NCBI RefSeq assembly: GCF_014596915.1
Contig: NZ_JACVWU010000005.1
Coordinates: forward strand, 62,001 to 126,000
DNA from: Streptomyces sp. TRM68416
GTDB lineage: Bacteria > Actinomycetota > Actinomycetes > Streptomycetales > Streptomycetaceae
DNA: 64,000 nt
Reading direction: 5' to 3'
Shown piece after piece: positions 8,888 through 16,996 of the stretch (position 1 is its first letter; each line of letters opens with the position of its first letter). Position numbers and translations under genes: made by a program. The notes beneath the pieces were generated by a model that had not been told where the DNA came from, did no database searches, and saw only the letters and a program-made list of their open reading frames with translations.

Positions 8888-10462
8888 GTGATCGATATCA
8901 ACGAGTCCGTGATGCAGTTCCTTCTGGCGTTCGTCGTCGTCGGCCCGCTCCTCGGTGCCGCCGCCGCTCTGCTGCCTGCTCCACCGGGGCTGAAGGGGAA
9001 GTCCCCCGAACAGGCCGTGCTCCGCCACGGCGTGACCGTCACCGGCGCGATCCTGCTCGCCGCGATCGTCCTCACGCTCGGCTTCGACCACGACCAGCCG
9101 TCGAAGATGCAGGCCACGACGGACATCAGCTGGATCCCCGCACTCGACGTACGCATCCACCTCGGCATCGACGGCATCTCCCTCCCCCTTCTGGTCCTGA
9201 CCGCGCTGCTGACCTTCCTCTGCGCGCTCTACAGCTACTTCAAGATGCCCGCGGGCCCGACCCCGAAGGCCTTCGTCGCACTGCTGCTCGTCCTGGAGTC
9301 CGGCACCCTCGCCACCTTCGCCGTCCTCGACCTGCTGCTGTTCTTCCTCGCCTTCGAGATGGTCCTGATCCCGATGTACTTCCTCATCGCCCGCTGGGGC
9401 GGCGAAGGGCGGACCCAGGCCGCCTGGAAGTTCATCCTCTACACGCTGCTCGGTTCGGTCGTCATGCTGCTCGGCCTGCTCCTGATCGGAATCAAGGCGG
9501 GCACATTCGACATGGTGGCACTCGCCACTGACAACGGCCGGTCGCTGACCGCATCCGTGCAGGTCATCGCCGTTCTGGCGATCGGACTCGGGCTCGCGGT
9601 CAAGACCCCGATGTGGCCGCTGCACAGCTGGCTGCCCGACGCCCACACCGCCGCTCCGACGGTCGGCTCGGTCCTGCTGGCCGGCGTACTGCTGAAGATG
9701 GGTACGTACGGGTTCGTCCGGATTCTGCTGCCGATCGCGCCCGACGGCTTCGCGGACTTCGCCCCCTACCTCGCCGCCTTCGCGGTCGTCGGCATCATCT
9801 ACGGATCCCTGGCCTGCCTCGCCCTCGCCAAACAGGGCGCGAAGGGCGACCTCAAGCGCCTCATCGCCTACTCCTCCGTCGGCCACATGGGCTTCGTGCT
9901 GCTCGGCATCGCGACCATGACCCCGACCGGCGTCAACGGCGCCCTGTTCGCCAACATCGCCCACGGCCTCATCACCGGCCTGCTCTTCTTCCTGGTCGGA
10001 GCGTTGAAGGACCGCACCGGCAGCACCGACCTCGACACCCTCGCCAAGGAGACCGGAGCGGCCCTGTACGGCAAGGCCCCGCGCCTCGGCGGCCTGCTCG
10101 CCTTCGCCGCGGTCGCCTCCCTGGGACTGCCGGGCCTCGCCGGATTCTGGGGCGAGATGCTGGCCCTGTTCGGTGCGTTCGAACCGGCCCCCGGCCTCAG
10201 CCGCCCTGCCTTTCTCACCTTCATGACGATCGGCGCGTTCGGCACCCTCCTCACGGCCGCCTACCTGCTGATCGTGGTCCGCCGGGTCTGCATGGGCGCC
10301 GTACCGCAGGAAGCTCCGAAACTCGCCGACGTGCACGGTTACGAGTTCGCGGCCTGGACCCCGCTCGTCGCCCTCACCGTCGTAGCCGGCCTGTGGCCCA
10401 AGACCCTCCTCGGCCTGACCGACCCGGCCGTGCAGCAGCTCCTCGCAGGAGGCACCCGATGA
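8888..10462 (+). CDS. nuoM: NADH-quinone oxidoreductase subunit M (antiporter-like)
   Basis: A 524-residue antiporter-like subunit of normal length. It has the key glutamate region AFEMVLIPMYFLI, the lysine in GLGLAVKTPMWPLHSWLPDAHTAAP, and ALAKQGAKGDLKRLIAYSSVGHMG. About fourteen hydrophobic helices. Start is GTG at 8888, and the stop overlaps the nuoN ATG by four bases. Confidence 0.95.
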   Translation: MIDINESVMQFLLAFVVVGPLLGAAAALLPAPPGLKGKSPEQAVLRHGVTVTGAILLAAIVLTLGFDHDQPSKMQATTDISWIPALDVRIHLGIDGISLPLLVLTALLTFLCALYSYFKMPAGPTPKAFVALLLVLESGTLATFAVLDLLLFFLAFEMVLIPMYFLIARWGGEGRTQAAWKFILYTLLGSVVMLLGLLLIGIKAGTFDMVALATDNGRSLTASVQVIAVLAIGLGLAVKTPMWPLHSWLPDAHTAAPTVGSVLLAGVLLKMGTYGFVRILLPIAPDGFADFAPYLAAFAVVGIIYGSLACLALAKQGAKGDLKRLIAYSSVGHMGFVLLGIATMTPTGVNGALFANIAHGLITGLLFFLVGALKDRTGSTDLDTLAKETGAALYGKAPRLGGLLAFAAVASLGLPGLAGFWGEMLALFGAFEPAPGLSRPAFLTFMTIGAFGTLLTAAYLLIVVRRVCMGAVPQEAPKLADVHGYEFAAWTPLVALTVVAGLWPKTLLGLTDPAVQQLLAGGTR

Positions 10463-11982
10463 GCTCCCTGGCCCAGCCACTGGCCGTGAACCTCGTCCAG
10501 TCGGTCGACTGGCTCGCCATCGCGCCGCCCACCATCGCCGCGGTCGTCGCACTCGCCGTCCTCGTCGCCGACCTATTCGTCGCCGAGCACCGCAAGCCCC
10601 TGCTCGGCTGGGCGTCGGTCGCGGGCCTCGCCGCCGCGACGCTGATGCTGCTGCCCCTCCTGGACGGCGACCGCGCCACGTTCTGCCTGAACAGCGCCCC
10701 CGACGTGTGCAGCTACACGGCCGACCGCTTCACCCTCGTCCTGCAGCTCCTGGTCCTCGGCGGCGCCCTCCTCGCCGCCCTGCTGTCTGTCACCGCCCTG
10801 AAGGACGCCGACAAGCGACTCCCCGAAGGGGAGTTCTGGTTCCTGCTGCTCTCCTCCGCCGCGGGCGCAGCCCTCCTGCCCGCCTCCCGCGACCTCGCCA
10901 CACTGATCGTCGCCCTGGAGGTCGCCTCCCTGCCGGCCTTCGCCCTCGTCGGCCTGCGCCACGGCGACCGCAAGTCCTCCGAAGCCGCCCTGAAGTTCTT
11001 CCTGTCCTCGGTCACCGCCACCGCGGTCACCCTCATGGGCGTCAGTTTCGTCTACGCCTCCACCGGCACCCTCCACCTCACCCGGATCGCCGACCGGATC
11101 CAGAACGTCGACGGCCAGCTCCACACCCTCGCCCAGACCGGCGTCGTCCTCACCCTCATCGGCTTCGCCTTCAAGACCGCCGCCGTCCCGTTCCATTTCT
11201 GGGTCCCGGACACCTACGTAGGAGCGCCCCTTCCGGTCGCCGCCTATCTGTCGGTCGTCGGCAAGGCGGTCGGCTTCTCCGGCCTGATCCTCGTCACGGT
11301 CGTCGCCCTGCCGTCGTACGCCGACGTCTGGGGCCCGGCACTCGCCGCGCTGGCCGCCCTCACCATGACCGTCGGCAACGTGGGCGCCCTGCGCCAACAG
11401 GCCACGCGCGCGTACAGCGCGGTACGGCTGCTCGCCTGGTCGTCCGTCGGACAGGCCGGCTACCTCCTCGTACCGATCGCCGCCGCCGCGTACTCCGAAG
11501 ACCCCGAGGGCTCCATCGGTTCCACGGTCGCCTACGCCCTCATGTACGCCGCCGTGAACCTGGGCGCCTTCGCGGTGGCCGCCCTGGTGGGCCGTACGAA
11601 GTCCCTCAACCGCCTCTCCGACTACCGGGGCCTGTACGCGAAGAACCCCCTCTCCGCCCTCCTCCTGGCGTTCTTCCTGCTGTGTCTGGCCGGACTGCCC
11701 CCGGGCATCATCGGCCTCTTCGCGAAGGTCACGGTCTTCTCCGCGGCCGTCGACGCGGGCCTGGGCTGGCTGGCCGTGGTCATGGCCGTCAACGTCGTGA
11801 TCGCCCTGTTCTACTACCTGCAGTGGACGGCCCTGCTGTTCCGCGCCCCCGAGGGCGAACCCGAGCGGCACCTCGTCCCGGCCCCCGTCACGACGGCCAT
11901 CGGCCTGACCGCCGTCCTGGGCATCGCCCTCTCCGGAGCGCCCCAGCTGATCCTGCGTTTCACGGACACCGCGCTCTTCTGA
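10459..11982 (+). CDS. nuoN: NADH-quinone oxidoreductase subunit N (antiporter-like)
   Basis: A 507-residue last subunit of the membrane arm. The family glutamate lies in VALEVASLPAFALVGLRHGD, and the lysine in GFAFKTAAVPFHFWVPDTYVG; a second lysine lies in VVGKAVGF. A DLATLIVALE-type helix and about fourteen membrane spans are seen. It ends the cluster. The upstream in-frame extension is a shadow of nuoM and was not used. No obvious terminator follows before htpX. Confidence 0.95.
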   Translation: MSSLAQPLAVNLVQSVDWLAIAPPTIAAVVALAVLVADLFVAEHRKPLLGWASVAGLAAATLMLLPLLDGDRATFCLNSAPDVCSYTADRFTLVLQLLVLGGALLAALLSVTALKDADKRLPEGEFWFLLLSSAAGAALLPASRDLATLIVALEVASLPAFALVGLRHGDRKSSEAALKFFLSSVTATAVTLMGVSFVYASTGTLHLTRIADRIQNVDGQLHTLAQTGVVLTLIGFAFKTAAVPFHFWVPDTYVGAPLPVAAYLSVVGKAVGFSGLILVTVVALPSYADVWGPALAALAALTMTVGNVGALRQQATRAYSAVRLLAWSSVGQAGYLLVPIAAAAYSEDPEGSIGSTVAYALMYAAVNLGAFAVAALVGRTKSLNRLSDYRGLYAKNPLSALLLAFFLLCLAGLPPGIIGLFAKVTVFSAAVDAGLGWLAVVMAVNVVIALFYYLQWTALLFRAPEGEPERHLVPAPVTTAIGLTAVLGIALSGAPQLILRFTDTALF

Positions 11983-12153
11983 GGCCATCACCCGTACGGC
12001 CGACGTGCATGGCCGTGTGCCCAAGGGAACCCGAGACCTTCGCCTGGCGTTGACCAGTAAGGGAGGGTCCACTGGACGTGACACCACGGCACCAGTGACA
12101 TCGGAGATCGACAAGCAAAGGGTTCCCCTGCCGCACCACTTGGAGGGCGTACC

Positions 12154-13017
12154 GTGCACCGCCGGCACAACGGGCTCAGGACCGCAGTACTCCTCGGGGG
12201 GCTGTCCGCACTCATCATCGTCATCGGCAGCTTCTTCGGCCGCATGGGGCTCGTCGTCGCTGTCGTCATCGCCCTGGGGACCAACGCCTACGCGTACTGG
12301 AACAGCGACAAACTGGCGCTACGCGCGATGCGTGCCCGCCCGGTGAGCGAGTTCGAGGCCCCGGCGCTGTACCGCATGGTCCGAGAGCTCTCCACCCAGG
12401 CCCGCCAGCCCATGCCGCGTCTGTACATCTCCCCGACGGAGGCGCCGAACGCCTTCGCGACGGGACGCAATCCGCGCAACGCCGCCGTGTGCTGCACGGA
12501 GGGCATCCTGCACCTCCTCGACGAGCGTGAACTGCGCGGCGTCATCGGCCACGAACTGAGCCACGTCTACAACCGCGACATCCTGATCTCCTCGGTCGCC
12601 GGCGCCCTCGCCTCCGTGATCATGTTCCTGGTCAACTTCGCCTGGCTGATCCCGATCGGCCGCTCCGACGACGACGACGGCCCCGGCCTGTTCGGCATGC
12701 TGCTGATCATGATCCTCGGCCCGCTCGCCGCCACCCTCATCCAACTGGCCATCAGCCGCTCCAGGGAGTACGAGGCCGACGCGTCCGGCGCCCAGCTCAC
12801 CGGCGACCCGCTCGCCCTCGCCAGTGCCCTGCGCAAGCTCGAAAGGGGCACCAAGCAGCTCCCGCTGCCCCCGGAACCACGGATCGAGACCGCGAGCCAC
12901 ATGATGATCGCGAACCCCTTCCGCCCGGGGCAGGGACTGGCGAAGATGTTCTCGACACACCCGCCGATGCCCGAGCGCATCGCCCGGCTCGAAAAGATGG
13001 CAGGTCGCCACCAGTGA
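12154..13017 (+). CDS. htpX: HtpX-type membrane zinc metalloprotease (M48)
   Basis: A 287-residue M48B peptidase. Two N-terminal spans (about 10-45) precede the catalytic motif HELSH (133-137). Two further hydrophobic segments (about 145-170 and 178-200) come before [13 protein letters not shown], where Glu205 is the third zinc ligand. The family degrades damaged membrane proteins, complementing FtsH. GTG start at 12154 follows GGAGGG-type purines at a suitable distance. The four-base overlap with the yccF-like gene suggests one transcript. The 171 bp before it show no strong promoter by eye. Confidence 0.92.
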   Translation: MHRRHNGLRTAVLLGGLSALIIVIGSFFGRMGLVVAVVIALGTNAYAYWNSDKLALRAMRARPVSEFEAPALYRMVRELSTQARQPMPRLYISPTEAPNAFATGRNPRNAAVCCTEGILHLLDERELRGVIGHELSHVYNRDILISSVAGALASVIMFLVNFAWLIPIGRSDDDDGPGLFGMLLIMILGPLAATLIQLAISRSREYEADASGAQLTGDPLALASALRKLERGTKQLPLPPEPRIETASHMMIANPFRPGQGLAKMFSTHPPMPERIARLEKMAGRHQ

Positions 13018-13409
13018 AGACAATCCTGAACGTCATCTGGCTCGTTCTGAGCGGCTTCTGGCTGTTCCTCGCCTACCTGCTCGCGGGCGTGCTGCTGTGC
13101 ATCACGATCATCGGCATTCCCTTCGGCATCGCCGCGTTCCGTATCGGCGTCTACGCCCTGTGGCCCTTCGGGTACACCACGGTCGAGCGCCGCGACGCGG
13201 GCGCGCCGTCCTGTATCGGCAACGTGCTGTGGCTGATCCTCGCGGGCTGGTGGCTGGCCATCGGCCACATCGTCACCGGCGTCCTCCTCTGCCTCACGAT
13301 CATCGGCATCCCGCTCGGCATCGCCAACTTCAAGCTGATCCCGGTGTCGTTGCTGCCGCTGGGCCGCGAGATCGTACGGACGGACCAGCCCTTCTCATCG
13401 CGCTGGTAG
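13014..13409 (+). CDS. YccF-domain membrane protein
   Basis: A 131-residue membrane protein made of two similar halves, each with an [13 protein letters not shown] or [13 protein letters not shown] opening followed by a helix ending in [14 protein letters not shown] or [14 protein letters not shown]. This is the YccF (DUF307) duplicated pattern with about four membrane segments. No biochemical role is established for the family. GTG start overlaps htpX by four bases, so a role linked to membrane quality control is a guess from context. Confidence 0.85.
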   Translation: MKTILNVIWLVLSGFWLFLAYLLAGVLLCITIIGIPFGIAAFRIGVYALWPFGYTTVERRDAGAPSCIGNVLWLILAGWWLAIGHIVTGVLLCLTIIGIPLGIANFKLIPVSLLPLGREIVRTDQPFSSRW

Positions 13410-13415
13410 CCGGGT

Positions 13416-13442
13416 TTTTCCACAGGCCGGGGGTTGTCCACA
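13416..13442 (+). other. Two DnaA-box-like sites
   Basis: TTTTCCACA (13416-13424) and TTGTCCACA (13434-13442) lie in the same orientation, 18 bp apart, in the short gap after the yccF-like stop. TTGTCCACA is the preferred Streptomyces DnaA box. Two close copies in a 73-bp gap are unlikely to be coding artefacts, but binding is untested. Confidence 0.5.
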
Positions 13443-13482
13443 GGCCCGCCCGATTGTCAGTGCCGGGTTGCATCATGAACGC

Positions 13483-14076
13483 ATGACCGAGAACGAGCAG
13501 TTGCTGACACAGGTGGCGGTCAAGGCACGCAACACCCGCCCCTGGGGCTGGACTTCCCTCCCCGATCCGGTGGACGCGACCGTCCCGGCCCGGGCCGAGG
13601 CCGCCCTCGGCTTCCCCCTGCCTCCGCTGCTCACCGAGCTCTACCTGCGGATAGGGGACGGCGGATTCGGCCCGGAGTACGGCCTGTTGCCCCTCCTCGA
13701 CAGCCCTCCCTCCGGCGAGCCCGCCGCCGTCGTGCAGTACCTCGCCAACCGCGAGAGCGGCCGCAAGGACCCCGACTGGCCCTGGCCCGAGGGAGTCCTG
13801 CCGATATCCCACTGGGGCTGCGCGATGTACGCCTGCGTGGACTGCCGCGCCCCCGGGGCTCCCGTCCTGCTCTTCGAACCGAACGCCGACGACAGCGACC
13901 ACGCCTGGTACACGGACGCCCCCAGCCTGGAGACCTGGCTGCGCACCTGGCTCGACGGCACGGGCTGGTACGAGGAGACGAACGAGGGGGTGGACCTGCC
14001 CCCGTGGCCCGCCTTCCGCATACGCACGACAACGCCGGCCGGAACCTCACCGGATGCCGTGGAGACGACGGCCTGA
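13483..14076 (+). CDS. SMI1/KNR4-family protein
   Basis: A 197-residue soluble protein. The opening region VPARAEAALGFPLPPLLTELYLRIGDGGFGPEYGLLPL, followed by PISHWGCAMYACVDC and a YTDAPSLETWLRTWLDG helix, is the SMI1/KNR4 (SUKH) pattern. SUKH proteins often serve as immunity factors to polymorphic toxins, but many are stand-alone genes. No toxin lies next to it here, so an immunity role is not supported. ATG at 13483 was preferred to one five codons earlier. Confidence 0.75.
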   Translation: MTENEQLLTQVAVKARNTRPWGWTSLPDPVDATVPARAEAALGFPLPPLLTELYLRIGDGGFGPEYGLLPLLDSPPSGEPAAVVQYLANRESGRKDPDWPWPEGVLPISHWGCAMYACVDCRAPGAPVLLFEPNADDSDHAWYTDAPSLETWLRTWLDGTGWYEETNEGVDLPPWPAFRIRTTTPAGTSPDAVETTA

Positions 14077-14218
14077 CCGGGCCGCGCCTGCCGTTTCGCT
14101 ACTGATACTGAGCTGCGCCGGTACGCGAACGCCACCGCCTTACCGCTACCGCCCGACCCACACCCGCACCCGCCACCGCACCGCTACAGACGACCGGCCC
14201 TCACTCGCCGTCACACCG

Positions 14219-15469
14219 CTACCGATGACCGGCCCGTACCCACCGCCGCACGCCGTACGCGACAACCCCGACCACCAACACACTCGCGCCCACAACCACC
14301 GAGACCGCCGGCAGCGCGAACGCCAGCACCACGCACCCGAGGAGTCCCACGGCAGGTACCACGCGCGCCGCCGGAGTCGAATCGAGCGTCCACGCAGAGG
14401 CGTTGGCCACGGCGTAGTACGCCAGCACACCGAAGGAGGAGAACCCGATCGCGCTCCGGACGTCCACCGTGGCCGCCAGGACCGCGACCACCGCGCCTAC
14501 GGCGAGCTCCGCGCGGTGCGGCACCTGGAAACGCGGGTGCACGGCCGCCAGGGCGCCGGGCAGGTGACGGTCCCTGGCCATGGCGAGCGTCGTGCGCGAG
14601 ACGCCCAGGATCAGGGCGAGCAGCGAGCCCAACGCGGCCACGGCGGCACCGACCCGCACCACCGGGGCCAGCTCGGACACACCGGCCGCACGCACGGCGT
14701 CGGCCAGCGGTGCGTCCGCCTCCCCGAGAGCGTCTGCACCCAGCACGGAAAGGACGGCCACCGCGACACACACGTACACCGCCAGCGCGATTCCCAGGGC
14801 CAGCGGGATGGCGCGGGGGATGGTGCGCGCCGGATCCCGCACCTCCTCACCGAGGGTCGCGATGCGCGCGTACCCCGCGAACGCGAAGAACAGCAGGCCG
14901 GCCGCCTGCAGCACCCCTCCGAAGCCCCCGGAGGTCCCGATGTCCAGCCGCCCGGCGTCGGCCTTCCCGGATCCCAGGCACACGACGACCACGGAAGCGA
15001 GGACCGCCAGCACCACCGCCACGATCGCCCGCGTCAGCCAGGCGGACTTCTGGACGCCGCCGTAGTTCACCGCGGTCAGCGCCACCACGGCCGCGACCGC
15101 CACCATGTGCGCCTGATCCGGCCAGACGTACGCGCCCACGGTGAGCGCCATCGCCGCACAGGAGGCCGTCTTCCCGACCACGAACGCCCAGCCCGCGAGA
15201 TATCCCCAGAACTCCCCGAGCCGCTCCCGCCCGTACACGTATGTGCCGCCGGAGGCCGGGTACAGCGCGGCCAGCCGTGCCGACGAGGTGGCGTTGCAGT
15301 AGGCCACCACGGCGGCGAGAGCCAGCCCGAGCAACAGCCCGGTGCCGGCCGCGTGTGCCGCGGGCGCCAGCGCGGCGAAGATACCGGCCCCGACCATCGA
15401 GCCGAGCCCGATGACAACGGCGTCGCCGACGCCGAGGGTGCGCCGCAGCTCAGGACCGGAATGTGTCAT
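14219..15469 (-). CDS. APC-family amino acid permease
   Basis: A 416-residue transporter with about twelve hydrophobic helices. The APC hallmark lies near the N-terminus, LGVGDAVVIGLGSMVGAGIFAAL, followed by YPASGGTYVYGRERLGEFWGYLAGW and FFAFAGYARIATLGEEVRDPARTIPRAI. These match the amino acid/polyamine/organocation superfamily. Substrate cannot be told. ATG at 15469 starts the family-like region; an in-frame ATG 20 codons earlier would add an unlike segment. It is transcribed toward the SMI1-like gene (convergent) and away from the GlsB-like gene. Confidence 0.85.
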   Translation of the reverse strand: MTHSGPELRRTLGVGDAVVIGLGSMVGAGIFAALAPAAHAAGTGLLLGLALAAVVAYCNATSSARLAALYPASGGTYVYGRERLGEFWGYLAGWAFVVGKTASCAAMALTVGAYVWPDQAHMVAVAAVVALTAVNYGGVQKSAWLTRAIVAVVLAVLASVVVVCLGSGKADAGRLDIGTSGGFGGVLQAAGLLFFAFAGYARIATLGEEVRDPARTIPRAIPLALGIALAVYVCVAVAVLSVLGADALGEADAPLADAVRAAGVSELAPVVRVGAAVAALGSLLALILGVSRTTLAMARDRHLPGALAAVHPRFQVPHRAELAVGAVVAVLAATVDVRSAIGFSSFGVLAYYAVANASAWTLDSTPAARVVPAVGLLGCVVLAFALPAVSVVVGASVLVVGVVAYGVRRWVRAGHR

Positions 15470-15676
15470 GGGCCGCACCCTACTGATCGCTGCAACCGGG
15501 AAGTGCAGCGGCGACGTCTTCGTCACCAACAGACAGCGAACGCGAGCAGCGCACGCAAGTCACGGGCCAGAACGAGCGGCAGCCGCACAGCGGAGGCGCG
15601 CATCGAGCGTCGTACGAGGCGCATGAGGTGTACGAGGCGCACGAGTACAGCGTGTTCGGAAGGGCAGGTTCACGGC

Positions 15677-15943
15677 ATGGGCATCATCAGCTGGATCATC
15701 CTGGGGCTGTTGGCCGGAGCCATCGCCAAGTTCCTGCTGCCGGGCCGCGACCCGGGCGGCTTCATCGGCACGACCGCCATCGGCATCACGGGCGCGTTCC
15801 TCGGCGGCTGGATATCGGCCCGCTGGCTGGACCACCCCATCAGCAAGGACTTCTACGACGGCGCCACCTGGGCGGCCGCGATCGGCGGCTCGCTGGTCCT
15901 TCTGGTGGCCTACCGCATTCTGTTCGGCCACTCGCGCAACTGA
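15677..15943 (+). CDS. GlsB/YeaQ/YmgE-family small membrane protein
   Basis: An 88-residue protein with three hydrophobic, glycine-rich helices: MGIISWIILGLLAGAIAKFLLPG, then GGFIGTTAIGITGAFLGGWIS, then a third span ending LLVAYRILFG. This is the transglycosylase-associated (GlsB/YeaQ/YmgE) family, often stress induced, with no proven activity. The long upstream frame is antisense to the permease and was not used. A strong terminator follows at 15977. Confidence 0.88.
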   Translation: MGIISWIILGLLAGAIAKFLLPGRDPGGFIGTTAIGITGAFLGGWISARWLDHPISKDFYDGATWAAAIGGSLVLLVAYRILFGHSRN

Positions 15944-15976
15944 GCACATTTCCCTGAACCGCAGCCAGCAGGCGAG

Positions 15977-16007
15977 AAGGGTGGGCACCCGCCAGGTGCC
16001 CACCCTT
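15977..16007. terminator. Hairpin terminator between convergent genes
   Basis: A perfect 13-bp inverted repeat, AAGGGTGGGCACC and GGTGCCCACCCTT, with a 5-nt loop. It sits between the convergent GlsB-like and yajQ genes and could serve either strand. Confidence 0.8.
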
Positions 16008-16010
16008 CCT

Positions 16011-16060
16011 CGTGCCGTGCCGTGCCGTGCCGTGCCGTGCCGTACCGTGCGGTGCCGCGC
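16011..16060. repeat. CGTGC pentanucleotide microsatellite
   Basis: Six perfect CGTGC units (16011-16040) followed by four degenerate ones (CGTAC, CGTGC, GGTGC, CGCGC), directly next to the terminator and 10 bp before the yajQ stop. Confidence 0.9.
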
Positions 16061-16069
16061 GGCGAGGGC

Positions 16070-16558
16070 TCAGCGGTAGTTCACGAACTGCAGCGCGAAG
16101 TCGAAGTCCTTGCCCTTCAGCAGGGCGATGACGGTCTGCAGGTCGTCACGGCTCTTGGAGCTGACCCGCAGCTCGTCGCCCTGCACCTGGGCCTTGACGC
16201 CCTTCGGGCCCTCGTCACGGATGATCTTCGCCACCTTCTTGGCGTTCTCCTGGGAGATGCCCTCCTCGATGGACGCGAAGATCTTGTACTCCTTGCCCGA
16301 GAGCTGGGGCTCGCCCGCGTCGAGCGCCTTCAGGGAGATCCCGCGCTTGATCAGCTTGGACTGGAAGACGTCGAGGACAGCCTTCACCCGGTCCTCGGAG
16401 TTCGCCTCCATCAGGATCTTGTCTCCGGACCACGAGATCGAGGCGCCCACGCCCTTGAAGTCGTAGCGCTGCGAGATCTCCTTGGCGGCCTGGTTGAGGG
16501 CGTTGTCGACCTCCTGCCGCTCGACCTTCGAGACGATGTCGAAACTGGAGTCGGCCAT
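16070..16558 (-). CDS. YajQ-family nucleotide-binding protein
   Basis: A 162-residue YajQ/DUF520 protein of normal length. It opens [24 protein letters not shown] and contains [32 protein letters not shown] and the C-terminal [12 protein letters not shown], all typical of the family. Members bind nucleotides and, in some bacteria, cyclic di-GMP. A good ribosome site (AAGGAG) precedes the ATG at 16558, which decides against the longer frame. It sits beside tRNA-Tyr, as in other Streptomyces. Confidence 0.92.
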   Translation of the reverse strand: MADSSFDIVSKVERQEVDNALNQAAKEISQRYDFKGVGASISWSGDKILMEANSEDRVKAVLDVFQSKLIKRGISLKALDAGEPQLSGKEYKIFASIEEGISQENAKKVAKIIRDEGPKGVKAQVQGDELRVSSKSRDDLQTVIALLKGKDFDFALQFVNYR

Positions 16559-16783
16559 GTCCTGTGGCTCCTTGTATCGGGTGCGTGTGGGCTGCGAATC
16601 GGCGTACGCGGGGGTGAGCGCCGAGCCCGGCGTAGGTCCCGGGCCGCATCCGGGTAAGCCTAGCCATCCCCGGTCCTTCGGGCGGAGATCAATCGGGTGG
16701 CGAAGCACCCCTCCGCATCGGGTATTGTTTACGTCGTTGCCGGAGAGCGCAGCCGAAAGGCGGTTCGAAGCGCAGCAAAACCC

Positions 16784-16865
16784 GGCGGTGTGCCCGAGCG
16801 GCCAAAGGGAGCAGACTGTAAATCTGCCGGCTCAGCCTTCCCAGGTTCGAATCCTGGCGCCGCCA
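16784..16865 (+). tRNA. tRNA-Tyr (GUA)
   Basis: An 82-nt class II tRNA. The acceptor stem is GGCGGTG with CGCCGCC, the anticodon arm is GCAGA-CTGTAAA-TCTGC with anticodon GTA at 16818-16820, followed by a long variable arm and the T arm CCAGGTTCGAATCCTGG. The CCA end is not encoded. A tRNA-Tyr gene is the known attachment site of the integrative plasmid SLP1 in Streptomyces; no integrated element is seen next to this copy. Confidence 0.97.
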
Positions 16866-16874
16866 CATGAAGGT

Positions 16875-16916
16875 AGACCCCTTCCAAACTGCGGAAACGC
16901 AGATTGGAGGGGGTCT
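16875..16916 (+). terminator. Terminator of tRNA-Tyr
   Basis: A 19-nt stem with two mismatches, AGACCCCTTCCAAACTGCG pairing with its near complement, closed by a GAAA tetraloop, ten bases after the tRNA. The descending arm ends GGGGGTCTCTTC. Confidence 0.85.
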
Positions 16917-16996
16917 CTTCGTATCCGTGGGCGGCCGGGACATTCCTGCCTCTTCCCCCCGGCCTCTTCCGCCCCTGACGCTCCCCCCGCCTCCGC

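Noticed and set aside
8753..12168. Large minus-strand frames opposite nuoM and nuoN.
   Set aside because: Composition is Gly/Asp/Arg/Gln-rich and no domain is recognised; the plus strand encodes clear NuoM and NuoN.
13483..14076. SMI1/KNR4-like gene as immunity part of a toxin system.
   Set aside because: No polymorphic toxin, repeat-rich secreted protein or pretoxin domain lies next to it.
14054..15676. Plus-strand frame antisense to the amino acid permease, in frame with the GlsB-like gene.
   Set aside because: The upstream 540 residues are His/Arg/Gln-rich noise; only the last 88 residues from ATG 15677 look like a real protein.
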